DNA of 64,000 nt from Craterostigma plantagineum (lineage: Eukaryota; Streptophyta; Magnoliopsida; Lamiales; Linderniaceae): the NCBI GenBank assembly GCA_027422505.1, contig JAPQWV010001082.1:1-64000 (forward strand), in the 5' to 3' direction. Positions 34,838 to 46,744 of the stretch are shown piece after piece. Positions within the stretch are counted from its first letter, which is position 1. Every line of letters starts with the position of its first letter. The notes under the pieces were generated by a model, which was given only the letters and a program-made list of their open reading frames with translations, made no database searches and was not told where the DNA came from. The position numbers and the translations under genes were made by a program.

Positions 34838-37282
34838 TAACTAGTTTTTTGCCCGTGCGATGCACGGGTCTTTTAACTCTATATAATAACGTTAACCAGA
34901 TAATGTAATAATGATTTTATATTATTTTATAGTTATAAAGCTTTAGTATTTTAACAGAATTCTAGTTACATTAAGTTAGTGAATTTTAAAAGGTTTGAAT
35001 TTGTTATCGAGCTAGTTGCTAAGATGGTGATACACAGCCCTATCGATATGTGTTTCAATGATTCCAACTTAAAATGACAATGCCAAAAAATAGAGCCAAG
35101 GTTTCATATTTAAGTAACGTTGTTCGAAGGTTGTTAAGCCCTCAGGAAGCATATCGCTGAGATGCTTTAACATCCAAGAAACAGTAGAAGCAGTATATGC
35201 GGTTGATCTCAGTGTGGTTCCCTAAAAAATGCAATTATTTTTTGAGATAGCTTATTTTGTATGACAAGAGAAGGGATTGAGGCTTTGCTTGCCTCTGTCA
35301 AGGTATTCTCCGAGAAGAAGTAATTTGCATCAAGAGGGGAATAATCCGTACTCGAGTAACCTAACATGTCATTGATAACGTCCATGCATGTTTCCTGTAA
35401 GAAATTTATTTATAGATCCCTTATCCATGTCCATCGCTCCCTCGTCAGACATTAAGATAGATGAGCGTTTTCATCCGCATTTGCATTCACAGAATCTACG
35501 GTTAATAAATTCCTTAAAAGCAAAATGAAATCATAAAATCTAGAGAAGTGATTAACAAATGCAAATATTATAATGCATAAGTTCACCAAGATGTACAAAT
35601 TAACAAATGCATCAAGAATCTAAATGAAACTCATATGTGTATTGAAATATTGATCATTTTGAATAAGCTTGAGATTTACAAATGCACATATGCAGGAAAA
35701 ATTAAAACTATAAACTTCTGAAACGAAGAACTGGCTCTATTCGTTTCCACTTAGTAACCATTCTATCCCCAGAAATAAAAGATGATGTGTTCTATAACGC
35801 TTCAGCAGGTGAATTGGTTCAATGACGAACGATCACAATTCAATTTGTTAATTGTTAAATGATTATCAAAGTGACACTTACAGAAATAAGAAACAAACTT
35901 TACGATTAGATAAGTAGTTTTTGCGCAGCTTATTCGTTTCATGTAAAAAACTAACAGAAACTAAAATACCAGGAAGCCATAGAGAACGTACTACATAACA
36001 AACCTATCAAGCCAAAGAAAAATGAGAAACACGTTATTATTTGAGATGCATGAATGCAACAGAAGACTTATCACTTCCTAACACTTGCTCTATTAAACTT
36101 GTAACTTGTTTTTTTCAATGGAACCCCACATGATCAACCAATATCAATTCTAAACATCAAATGAACCAATCAACAGACCACACAATAGCATACAATACAG
36201 AGACGGCGCCATCGTCAAACGAATGTTCAATACATCCTATCCTTATAAAACAAAGATGTATGCACAACATTTGAAGCTAAGAACTAATTAAGAAGAAAGG
36301 TGATAAAACATACCAAAATAACCTAAAAGTTTCACCGTTTGAGGAAGCCATGGCTGCACGCTGTGCCTCATCGGGCGCCCCTCCTCTTTGCTTTTGTTGT
36401 TTTGCCCTTCAATGTTGTCTTCCCTACCTTCTCGTCATTATTTAAATCCGCATCTGCCCCTCCACAGTTGTTACTTCCACAAAGACCTAGCCGTGGCCAA
36501 AAAGACTAAGAAAATAAACCACCCAATCGAAAATCAATCAAGCAAAAAACTAAGAAAACAATCCATAGACCCATCATCATGCTATTGTCGCCATTACCAT
36601 TCAAGATAATGATTTTACTGACTTCAAACCAATCAATCGAGGAGTGAAACTATATGAAACTTCATTCTTTCAGAATGTATAATACTATGCCCCTTGTGCC
36701 CCATAGTCCATACCTATATGTGGAGCAGTTCGCCTTACATTGATACAGTCTCCTCAGAATTTGGTATCTAATGGTATTTTCTTATGTCTATAGGAAAACA
36801 CAATTTCATATTTGAATCGCCAAATGATTCAGTGAGGATCGGACCATGCACGTGGAAGCTGCATGAAACAAAAAAGAAATATTCATATTCAATACACACA
36901 TAGTAGATATAATGCTTATATATTTTTAAACATGTATAAGACAACCATGCAAGTTTGTCAGCATATAGTATATATTTCCAAATACTATCTTTAATATGTT
37001 AAGATCTACCTGATTTAGTATCACCGCTTGTTTCCTTTACTAACATATAAACCAAATTCTTCCTCTTCTGGTTTTTAACTCCATATGAACACCACCTTTA
37101 GGGGGATGATGCATGACATAAAATAAGACAAAAAAAAACAATCAGTATCTAGTTCAACACTTTTTATAGCTGCTTTTGCGGCTTCATCATATGTTAGTAG
37201 GATATAGGTTACATTTACAATGTAAACTTAGCAAAAGCAACCATAACTCATAAGAAACCGAAAAATGAACAAAGAAAAAGTA

Positions 37283-37372
37283 GCGATTAGGCTCGTGACA
37301 GTGTTTGAGAAACCGAACACTGTTCTTTGCAAAGTCTCTCAGCGGATTGAAAACCGAACCCATGGCATCCAT
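37283..37372 (-). pseudogene. SEC61-gamma (SecE-like) N-terminal fragment captured by the Helitron
   Basis: Thirty codons from ATG 37372 read [20 protein letters not shown] then [10 protein letters not shown]. This closely matches the conserved start of plant SEC61-gamma, the small ER translocon subunit (MDA.DSV.DPLR.FAKDSVR, then a K.CHKPDR-type motif). Similarity stops after Arg30 and the frame goes on into unrelated sequence, without the transmembrane helix. It lies in the same orientation as the Helitron, as is usual for captured fragments. Confidence 0.65.
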
Positions 37373-38717
37373 CGTGATTAGTAGATCGATTTAAAGAGCG
37401 TCTTCTATTTACATGCGACTGTGGACATTTAATCAAGGTGCAAGTTTTTGTTCTTGAAATATGCTAACAGTACGATTAATTTCAATACATGAAAAAACAA
37501 CTTATGTTAGATTCCAGTTTTTGAAGAGCAAGCTTCTTGGCATACTTGCGACCATAGATCAAATTTCACTCATGTAAAACTCGTGACCAAGGAAGCTGAT
37601 AATAATATCAAGTCTGAGAAGCTCGTGTATAAAATATCAAAAATAATTAGTGGATGCAATAAACTTTAGAAATGTAGATAACGTTAAGACTTATTAGGAG
37701 AGATTGAAATTTTACCGATCATAACATGAATGGATTTGCAAGCTTAAAGACGCATTACTCGATCTGATAAATACATCTACTTCACAATTTTTTTCTAGTA
37801 ACAGCCATAATACACATGCTATGTCCGAAGAATTATATTTTTTCTTCGGCAAAAAAACTGAAAGATCTTACGGAATCAAACAACTCCTAGAACCCGACAA
37901 TTAGAGCAGAAAAGATTTATATCAAACACAAAGGCTCATAATTAAGAATCAATAAACAGTAGCAGGGAAATGCAGTAAGGCGGAAACACATCAATAAAGT
38001 GAAACAACGTTAAGTATGCAAGAAAATAGCAGTAAAACAAAGGAAAAAAACCTCTATTTGACATGAATCCGGACTTATCGAATCATTAGCAGGCGACAGT
38101 TTTAACATCGCGTGTTTGACATGAACAACATCGTAGATATTTGGATGCTGCTCTATTTGAAGAAAGACATCACATATCGACATTAATGAAACATCATACA
38201 AACACAAACGTTATAAACGACATCAATATCCAACTAAACTATGAATAATGGTAACTCTCTACGCTAGTACTGAATTAGACAGGAAAAGACCTTTAATTAT
38301 CGTAAAAATTCGTTACTGAAACTGAAGGATTAGGGAAAATAAGGATTGACCTAGAGAGAAAGCTTACATGCAAACCCATGGGGAACATCGGGACGATGGC
38401 TCCCAACGCAGTACACTCAAACCTACCTAGTTGGGTAGTCCACGTTGTTGGATCTTGTTCAGTCGGCACAATTGATTTCGTGTGGCGCAGTCGTTCAGTG
38501 GAGGACCTTGTACACGATATAAATCAGGAGAAACTCAATAATCGAGGAAAGTAATTGTGTCGCTTGTGAAGATGATTATCTGAAGCCTCAACGTCCTTCA
38601 CATTTCCGATTGCTATATCTCCATCGTATGCTTCAACGAACGAAAATCACCGGGGAAGAGGTCCTTTAGTTCAGAAACCGAGTTCACTTCTCAGAGGAGA
38701 AGGAGATGTAGTTTTCT

Positions 38718-38897
38718 TCACGAACCGCTCGCGATTTCTGTTTCTTCTTTGCCTTCGGTATTTGCCATGACGTCATCTAGATCGAGCCTGAACGACACAT
38801 TAGATTGATATGGAGCCTTGTCCGACGCTGATTGAGACGGCGGAGATCTGAAGAAGTGTATCGCATGATTTGGTGGTCTTTGCAGTGAACCTTCCAT
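38718..38897 (-). CDS. Small 59-codon ORF in the Helitron, unidentified
   Basis: ATG 38897 to TGA 38718. Reads MEGSLQRPPNHAIHFFRSPP and contains VSFRLDLDDVMANTEGKEE, an ordered, non-low-complexity sequence that looks like a real protein start. It is about 150 bp from the Helitron 5' end in the same orientation, so it may be a captured first exon. No family was identified with confidence. Confidence 0.3.
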   Translation of the reverse strand: MEGSLQRPPNHAIHFFRSPPSQSASDKAPYQSNVSFRLDLDDVMANTEGKEETEIASGS

Positions 38898-39048
38898 TTT
38901 CTCTCAAACGGGAATTCAGTTTTGTTTTTTTTTTGTGGCGTCAGGTCTGGCGAACGTGGATTATTTTTAGAAATTTATTAGTTTTTAAAAAACAATGTGG
39001 ACACGTGTCATCATTCTAGGGAAACTACATTTCCTTATATATATAAGA

Positions 39049-39688
39049 TTTCTATTTATATATAATAAGAAGATAGCAGATATTGTATAATATTAATAAA
39101 AATAAGTATTCGGTATTTTGACTGAGTTCTCGTTCTTGTATGATGGTGATATTTTATGATGGTGATATTTAAGGGGTTCTTTTAAAATATGGCCTTTGAC
39201 CAGAAAAGTTTTTAAAAAGTGGCCTCTTTGATGTTTTTTAAGGTCAATAGCCCCAATTTAGTTAACTGCTAATTACTTTTTCATAACAATGTTTACTTAA
39301 AAGAAAAAGAAAATAATGAAAATAACTAATTTTAAAGAAAATAGAAAAAAGAAAAATGGCTCTGTTGCTGCATTAACGCCATGGCAGCTTCCCCAAGTTC
39401 AACTACCCTCATTAACACCCAACTTCCAATCATAACTTCATTGAATACCAGTCGAAAACTATTTTGTCGAGTGGAGAGCTGCTGAAAGAAGGCATGCTGT
39501 TCAAAGAAGACGAGCCTCACGAACTGTAATTTTTTTTTGTTTGATTCTGCACTTTATATCCTGTTTTCGAGTCGATTAGCTACGAAACTGAGTGGGTATT
39601 GATCTATACTTTTTATGACAGCTATTCCGATGAAATTTGAGTTCAATTGATAAGTTTTCGAATTTGCAATTAAAATTACTGGGCTACC
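39049..39688. other. AT-rich sequence, nothing recognised
   Basis: Short open stretches only; no domain or repeat recognised. Confidence 0.35.
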
Positions 39689-39935
39689 TTCGCAGGGTCC
39701 CCTGGTTCAAGGGACCCGTGCATATATGCAAGGGACCAGAGCGCAGGGTCCCCTGGTTGAAGGGACCCATGCATATGCAAGGGATCCGTGCATATATTCA
39801 AGGACCCGCGCTTATATTCATGGGACCCGCACATATATTAAGGTGACCCGTGCATATATTCAAGGGACCCGCGTATATGTCCAAGGGACCCGCGCTTATA
39901 TTCAGGGGACCCGCACATATATTCAGGGGACCCGG
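39689..39935. repeat. Minisatellite, about 28-bp unit with GGGACCC core
   Basis: About nine copies of CAAGGGACCCGTGCATATAT TC. Related units reappear at about 40729-40790, and GGGTCCC-type units at about 41125-41215. They thus bracket both MULE ORF fragments and may be part of the same element. Confidence 0.75.
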
Positions 39936-40004
39936 GCTCAATTTGTTTCTTTCTCATTTATAGACTTTTCCTAACGAATCTTTTACACATTTTAGGTGAT
40001 CGCC

Positions 40005-40539
40005 ATGACTATCACTAATATTGTGTTTCAATTCGGTGGTAGCTGGATAATTCAGGATGATGATACTTCGAAATGGTGTCCACACGCAAATAGTATATGG
40101 CAGTCAATCATAGTCCACGAGGATTCATGCGCGATGAAAGATGTGAGGATGAGATAGTCAAGGTATTGGCGTTGGGAAACAATGTGAAACTGAGCCTAAG
40201 CTACATGCCGAACGTTGTGTACTGCATTCCACGACCTATCTACATCCAAATGATTACAACTTACGCGCATACCTTGGATTTGGTGGCCCACAATCAAGAC
40301 TCGTACTTCATGTTGGGGCTGAGTATTGTGTCAATGATGCCCCTCCTGTTCGTGAGGATTCTACGGACAATAATATCGGACTTATAGCGTATTGTGATGA
40401 AAATGCCGTAATTGAGCCCGTTGAGACCCATCCTTGCGACACGTCTACTCAATATTTTCGTGATCCTATAGAGGTGCAGACCGAACCGTTAGGGGAAGAA
40501 CATGGACGTCAAGAAGAGCTGTCGAGAAAAAGTATATGA
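40005..40539 (+). pseudogene. MULE transposase N-terminal fragment, copy 1
   Basis: ATG 40005 is preceded by a splice-acceptor-like TTTTAG|GT. It reads MTITNIVFQFGGSWIIQDDD and, after frame changes near 40146 and 40248 (each one base in an A or AAG run), PRPIYIQ and a block ending in LVLHVG. Layout matches the first 120 residues of the intact MULE transposase at 59004 (DGEW...DD...W.P, LYIKNDRELKGYI, LRVEI). The rest of the transposase is absent. Confidence 0.6.
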
Positions 40540-40850
40540 GCACAATAAAAAAGTCTCCCAAATTATAAATGCTTGTTCCGTCACTGCCATCATTAGTTGC
40601 CAATGAACACAAATACGCACGATATATCCTTAAAGTTGAAGATCAAAATTAGATGTTAAGAAAATCTGCCTAAAGATCATACAAAATACAAGAAATCATG
40701 GTTCCAAACACACATAATACAAAATGTGCATGGGACCCGTGCATATATGCAAGGGACCCTTATATTCAAAGGACCTGCGCATATACTGTTTGTTTTCATT
40801 TAAAGAATTTTCCTAACGAATTTTTTATCCATATATTTTAGGTCATCGCC

Positions 40851-41114
40851 ATGACTATCACCGATATTGTGTATCAATTCGATGGTAGCTGGGTAATTCA
40901 GGATGATGATACTTCGAAATGGTGTCCACAAGCATGTTATATATGGCAATCAATCATAGTCGACGAGGATTCATGCACGATGAAAGATGTGAAGGATGAG
41001 ATAGTCAAGGTATTGTCGTTCAGTTGTGACGTACAAATACACCTGCAATCGAAATCCCTATCCTTAATGGACAGTTGCGTCTGCAATGGATCCTTAATGT
41101 ATCGTTCTGATTGA
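40851..41114 (+). pseudogene. MULE transposase N-terminal fragment, copy 2
   Basis: Starts MTITDIVYQFDGSWVIQDDD after the same acceptor-like TTTTAG|GTCATCGCC. It is about 85% identical to copy 1 for 60 codons, then diverges (truncated, stop at 41112). The two copies lie 846 bp apart in direct orientation. Confidence 0.6.
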
Positions 41115-41223
41115 AAACCGTACAGGTCCCCTGCGCCAACTGTAAGGGTCTCGTGCAAATTTCGCAAAGGTCCCCTGCAAACTCGTTCGGGTCCCTAGTA
41201 TCACGGGTCCCATGGGCCTAAAG

Positions 41224-42594
41224 TGTTGGGGAACCCCGGGTGTCCTGAGATCGAATCTCGGGCGCAGCGGAAGTTTAAAATTTTTCCGAATTCCCCGTAA
41301 GGAGCCCCGGATCGCTTGGTTATAAAAGAAAATATGCATGACACTCAATAAGGGTTTTTCGAAGTTTACCCTCGTAGCGAAGATCCCAGCTCTCGCCTTG
41401 CTGTTCTGGTTGTCGTAGTCCGCTCCGGTAACGTGACCTCTCCGAGCTCCAACGCCTTGACAAGATCGTCACGCCGACCCCGGGACGTATCCAAATTCCA
41501 CCACCTCCCAAGGATGGCTAGAGAGGTGGGGAAGATGTTAGAAGAGATGTGTTTAGTGTGTGTGCGTGTGATTTCTAAAGCTCACAAACACTTAGGTTTT
41601 TATCAAATATCAACCTAAATGCTCTCACCACTCTCTAAACTCTTAGTTTTAGTGTGAGAAAGCTTGGATTAAAGTTATGGACGAAATTATTCAAAGTAAT
41701 AAAGATTAAATCAAATTTCACCCTTTGAAATTGACTTTAATCATAATTAATCCAAATCATATCATATATGACTCATACCTTGTTTGTTTCCTTTGTATTA
41801 TATCATCTAATGACTAGGCATTGTCCCACAAGTCTAACAAAAGAACAAGGAACGAATTTGGATTTGATTTGGACAAGTTTTGACCAAAAAACTGTCGGTT
41901 CACGGCCTCTCGCAAAGGCCTTCACGGCCGTGACGAGCTTAGCCAAGCTTCTGCCCGTCGCCACGGCCCAATTCACGGCCGTGAACAAGTCCCTGACGGC
42001 CTTCACGGCCTAGGACATGATGGTCACGGCCGTGACCAAGTCGGGGCCAAAAACCATGGCTTCTGTCAACCTTCACGGCCTCGTGCATAAGGTGTCACCG
42101 CCGTGGCACCTTCGACAGCTTTGCGACAGTTTCGTAGATCTCTCAGATCGAGGGGTAAACGATGTCCGATTGACCTAAATTTAACCACAGAAAGAAGACT
42201 CGCCAATCTTGATTCTGACCAAAGGGATTCTCAATCCGAGGTCTAGATTGTGAGATACAAATTTTGAATCCGTTGCTACTTTTCAGGCGGGCTTCAAACC
42301 GTGACGAGCCTTGCTCGTGGTTGTGAACCCTATCTATGCTCCATTCTTAATTATTTCGTTTCGGAAATCTAAGCCCATGTAAATATAGTTTCTAAAACTT
42401 ATATTTAACATTTCATTAACGACTCCAAGCCCATTAAATAATAACACATCACTTTATCAGATACTGTCTCAGTGATCCTTTTTAAGCCCGACTCTCTTGG
42501 TTCGTCTCAACCCGGCAAGGGAGGAATCCAAGAATTCGGTAAGCGCTAGCCAATCCCACGGTACCGAATAGATTCCCGTGTTTCTGAGATACTT
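41224..42594 (-). repeat. LTR-like fragment, right boundary uncertain
   Basis: Begins TGTTGGGGAACCCCGGGTG. Read on the minus strand this is a typical Copia LTR end (CTTCCGCTGCGCCCGAG...CCCCAACA). It interrupts the integrase of Copia 3 at about 42594. No matching second LTR or PBS lies in the window, so it is a solo or truncated LTR. A stretch at 41895-42110 holds about ten CACGGCC/GGCCGTGA motifs. Confidence 0.45.
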
Positions 42595-42599
42595 GTAAG

Positions 42600-43240
42600 A
42601 GGGTGTCTTGCCACACCACATCTCATAGGGTGTACTTGGTACATCTTTGATTGGCCACTCTGTTCAGTAGATGTACACCGCCGATTTCTAAGGCATAGCC
42701 CCCAAAATAAAAAAAGGTAAAGTAGTGAAACCTCATCATTGATCGAACCATGTCTAACAAGGTCCGATTCCGTCGTCCATAAACTCCATTAAGTTGTGGA
42801 GTACCAGGAGGAGTCCACTATGACTGAATCCCATTCTCTTTAGATAATCAAGAAATTCAGTGGTCAAGTATTCGCCTTCTCGATCAGATCGAAGAGTTTT
42901 AATGCTACGACCACTTTGCTTCTCTACTTCAGATCTAAATTATTTAAACTTTACAAAAAGCCTCAGATTTATACCTCATAAGGTATACACAACCATATCT
43001 AGAGAAATCGTCGGTAAATGTTATGAAGTAGTGATAGTTCCCTCCTGCACCAACACTTACTGGCCCACAACATCGGTATGAATAAAAGATCCAACAGACC
43101 TTTGGCTCGCTCCACTTGTCCAACTGGTGACTTGGTCATTTTTCCCTTAAGACACGACTCACATGTAGGCAACTTATCCTCTCCCCTAAGGACGAGTTTT
43201 TGCCCTAACTTGTGAATCCTCTTTCAAAGGTATGACCCAA
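42600..43240 (-). pseudogene. Copia 3 integrase fragment
   Basis: Minus strand: CESCLKGKMTKSPVGQVERA, HTDVVGPVSVGAGGNYHYFI, TFTDDFSR, KTLRSDREGEYLTTEF, PGTPQLNGV, RNRTLLDMVRSMM and TPYEMWCGKTPSYKYLR. Stops and frame changes are frequent. The upstream part of the same protein lies at 51163-52400 beyond the nested element. Confidence 0.75.
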
Positions 43241-43245
43241 TCTAG

Positions 43246-44006
43246 TGTTGACCTTTTTGGTCCATGAGCGTTAGAGAGTTTTAATGAACTATGTAACTAT
43301 AATGACGTTAGGTCTATAAACTAAGCAATTCCAAAATGATCAATATAATGTCTAAGTACATGATAATATTCGATCATGCATGAATTATGAGCTATAAAAT
43401 GGTTTAAACTGTCAAATTTGATTCACATGTGATTCTGTGATTTATTGGTGAAACTATGTGATCGTATGTTATAGCGTCTCACATGCTACGATATAACGTT
43501 ACGGGCTCTTTATGGAAATAAGGAATATTCTACTCAGTTATATAAGGAAAATATGCAGTCTAAATATGGACGTGATATATTCTTTGAGAATCGTTTATTC
43601 CTGAATGAAAATCTCATTTAGATTTTTGAATGCATCACATTGATTTAATTGTGCGAAATCAAATTAATATCTTAGGATATTATATTTAGGAAAGATTGAT
43701 CGATTGAATTTGTGGATAGATGCTAATATATAGGGTATGTGCTGAAATGGATATAATCTCTTAAATATGGAAAGTTATGCCATAATATGTTAATTCGACA
43801 AGATGTGATCTGATCTGATGCTATGTGCTAAATATGGGAAATATATTGATCTAATGCTATCTTATATGCTAAACATGGAAATTAAATCTGGAACGATGTA
43901 TTCTATAAACTGATAGCAGCGAATCTCATATGGAAAGTTCTGTTATGGTAAATATAATTGAAATAATGAAAATGCCTAGAGAACGAATCTGAGCCTTTAC
44001 GTGGAT
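43246..44006 (+). repeat. Partial 5' LTR of the nested large-LTR element
   Basis: Aligns with 49604-50363 with many scattered differences (roughly 5-10%), so this is an older insertion. Alignment ends abruptly at GTGGATT. Confidence 0.8.
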
Positions 44007-46501
44007 TTAGGAGACGGTATTGTAGACGGCAAAAGCCCTAACCTTGGACGATAATCCATAGCTAAAGATTCCTTTGAGCTTAGCTAAGTGTTGGGTAGAA
44101 TAAGCTAAGAATCTAGTTTCGATGGGATGAAGATGGAAGTTATGATACATGTCGAAATTCATGTTGAGTTTCATGTCGATATTTTCTGTTTCAAATGTCG
44201 AAATACAATGTCGAAATGTTAAGGTAAATATCGAAATGATAGATAGGATGTCGAGTTAACATATCGAGATTTACCTCAATAACCATGCCGAGATTATTAT
44301 TCGAATGAACAGAATATCGAGATAAAAGGAATAAAAATGTCGTGATAAATGTTGATATTAAGTCGAGATTAATGTCGAGCGGAACTGAGCACAAAATGTC
44401 GAGTCCTTTTATCTGGATAAAATGTCGAGTTCAAAGAAATCGATATAAATGTCGAAACGAATGTCGAACTGGATAGGATGTCGAAATAGAGGACAATGTC
44501 GAGAGCTAATGAAAATGTCGAGATCTTCAAATGTCGAGAAGGTACAAATTTTCGAAATTTAGACTGATTTCGTGAAAATGTCGAAGTAAATGTCAAGGTA
44601 GATGTTGAGACCGATGTCGAGCTGAGCAAAAAGTCGTTTGAAGAATGTCAAGGAAAAATGTCGAAACTCTGTTAGGAAAGATGTCGAGATCCCACAAATA
44701 GAACTTAAGAAAATATATCGAAATCCTTGTGAAAAATCTCGAGATTTATCCATCATATCGAGATTCATTTACAAGATATGTCGAAATTTTCTGTTTCAAA
44801 TGTCGAAGTACATTGTCGAGATCCCAAGGTAAAATGTCGAAATGTTAGGATAGGATGTCGAGCTTACATCGAAATCCTCATATAAATCTCGACATTTGTA
44901 TAAAACGCTTAACATATATCTCGATATCTTGGATATGCAATGTCGAGATCTAATTATCATCTAGCTCGAGATCCATCTTAAAAACATATCGAAATCATGT
45001 TGAAATCCCACACATGCAAAGTCGGGCGAAACCTAGTAAATCAAACGACTCTGGCCGAGCCTTTCACAAAAGAAATTTAAATTATCTAACTTAGAAATTT
45101 ATTAAAGGGCCGAGAACTTTACTTTAACATAATACGGTATAGAAATCGACTGACTTGGGAAAATTAATAAGGCAAATCGAGAGATGTGAGGTCTAGGGAA
45201 TTTATACAAAGCCTAAATAACTAAGTATGACGAAAATTATTATTTCGACGAATTAGCTGAGGAAAGCAAAAGTACTAACATCATAACCCTCTTATTCTAA
45301 AAGGTCGTACCTTAGGAGGTTCACGGGGCAGTACGCTAGATTAGCTTGGACGACAGGTAAGTAAAATTCAACTACGGCACGTAACATGCCTGCGTCTGAT
45401 TATGTGATTACGTGCTCAAGTGATCTTATGTGAAAAGTGTATGTTACAACATGATTTTTATATGCATGATAATGACAGCATGATCTGCATATTTTTATGA
45501 GCATGGCATGAGCATTTGCACGCATACGTAGTATATAAGTTGCGAGGTACGAGCGTGCATAAGATCGCCTGTGTGCGATGCATACTCGCCGATTTTGGCG
45601 TTTGTGTCGACTCGAATGAAGAGTCACGGCTCCCCTATGCGACCATGGCGAATGAAGCCATAAGGCCTGCATAAGAGGCTGGGGGAATACCCCGTATGCG
45701 GGAGATGCAACCTGGAGGATGCGGCCTGGGGCACACACTGGGTAAGGGAAGATCCCTTCGGGTGACCTTCTAGTGTGTAAACACTAACCGGGAGGGAAGG
45801 TTCCTCCGGGTGACCTCCGGGGTTAGTGGCATCGGTGTTGGCTACCAGTGAGAAGCGTCCGCGTGGAGGCCACACTGAGTAAGGGAAGATTCCTTCGGGT
45901 GACCTTCTAGTGTGTGAACCTCCACATATGTACAAATCCCTAGTGGATTGAGATCTCTATGATATGGCGCATAGTGGGATAGAAAGCCGAGGGCCCATGT
46001 GATGTATGAGTACGAGAAAAAGAGTATGAGTCAGGAAAAGAGTACGAGTGTAAGAAAGAGAGTATGAGTGTTAGAAAACGACAGCGTGGATTGTCGATCG
46101 TTAGGACACATGCATACATGCATAACTTCTGCTTACTGAGCCTCGGTGTCTCATCCTTACGTTACGTGTTGTAGGTACTGACGATCACGGTACGTGATCA
46201 CGGTGTCTCATCTTTTGAAGCTATCCGGCTGCTTTTGAGGTGGGAGTGTGTGTATGGATGACGACCTGTGAAGGCCGGGCGCATATGAAGCTTTTGCTGC
46301 ACACACGCACTTGTATTTGTGTAGAGACGAATACGATGAATTACAAAATGACTTGAGAACATTCTTTTGACTTGTATGTATGACTTCCGCACGCATTTAA
46401 AAAGAAAAATTTTATTCGCATTTTTACGCTTTTGCACGATAACGAAGCATTAGGCACTTAGGATTAGAAAGAATTACGAGGTCGGACGTCGGGTCCTGAC
46501 A
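44007..46501 (+). mobile_element. 5'-truncated Gypsy-type LTR
   Basis: Ends ...GTCGGGTCCTGACA at 46501, a common plant Gypsy LTR end, and has no coding sequence. The first 1 kb (44145-45000) is dominated by ATGTCGAAAT/ATGTCGAGAT units. Farther on is a duplicated GGTGACCTTCTAGTGTGTG block (about 45758 and 45900). Its left part and TSD are missing. Confidence 0.5.
44145..45000. repeat. TGTCGA-rich satellite-like array
   Basis: About 40 occurrences of TGTCGA(A/G) at irregular spacing of roughly 15-30 bp, in AT-rich filler. Confidence 0.65.
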
Positions 46502-46744
46502 TATGCTCTGATACAGTGATGCTCTGATATTTATCTGCACTAATTAACGTTTGTGAGATTTCTTGATAAGTGATAAGTACCTGCTGTGATGATTGTCTGC
46601 TGCTTGAATCATGTTTGGAAAATGTGCACTTAAGCACGGGGAGCACACTTTCTGGTAACTTCAAAATTTTGCATTCATGATACATCTTTGAGTATGACAT
46701 GAGATATCTGCACTTAGACAGGGGGAGCAAATTCATTCATGATA

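Larger units (their letters stand above)
34841..39048 (-). mobile_element. 4.2-kb non-autonomous Helitron
   Basis: The minus-strand start is TCTTATATATATAAGGAAATG at 39048. The 3' end at 34841 has a perfect hairpin (ACCCGTGC-ATC-GCACGGGC), a short A run and CTAG. It is flanked by A (34840) and T (39049). No Rep/helicase ORF exists, so it is non-autonomous. The first 50 bases resemble the start of the neighbouring short Helitron (GTAGTTTC.CT, ACGTGTC), suggesting one family. It carries small gene-like fragments. Confidence 0.72.

Noticed and set aside
45400..45935. Overlapping 103- and 112-aa minus-strand ORFs
   Set aside because: They lie in Gypsy-type LTR sequence with duplicated blocks and no recognisable domain.
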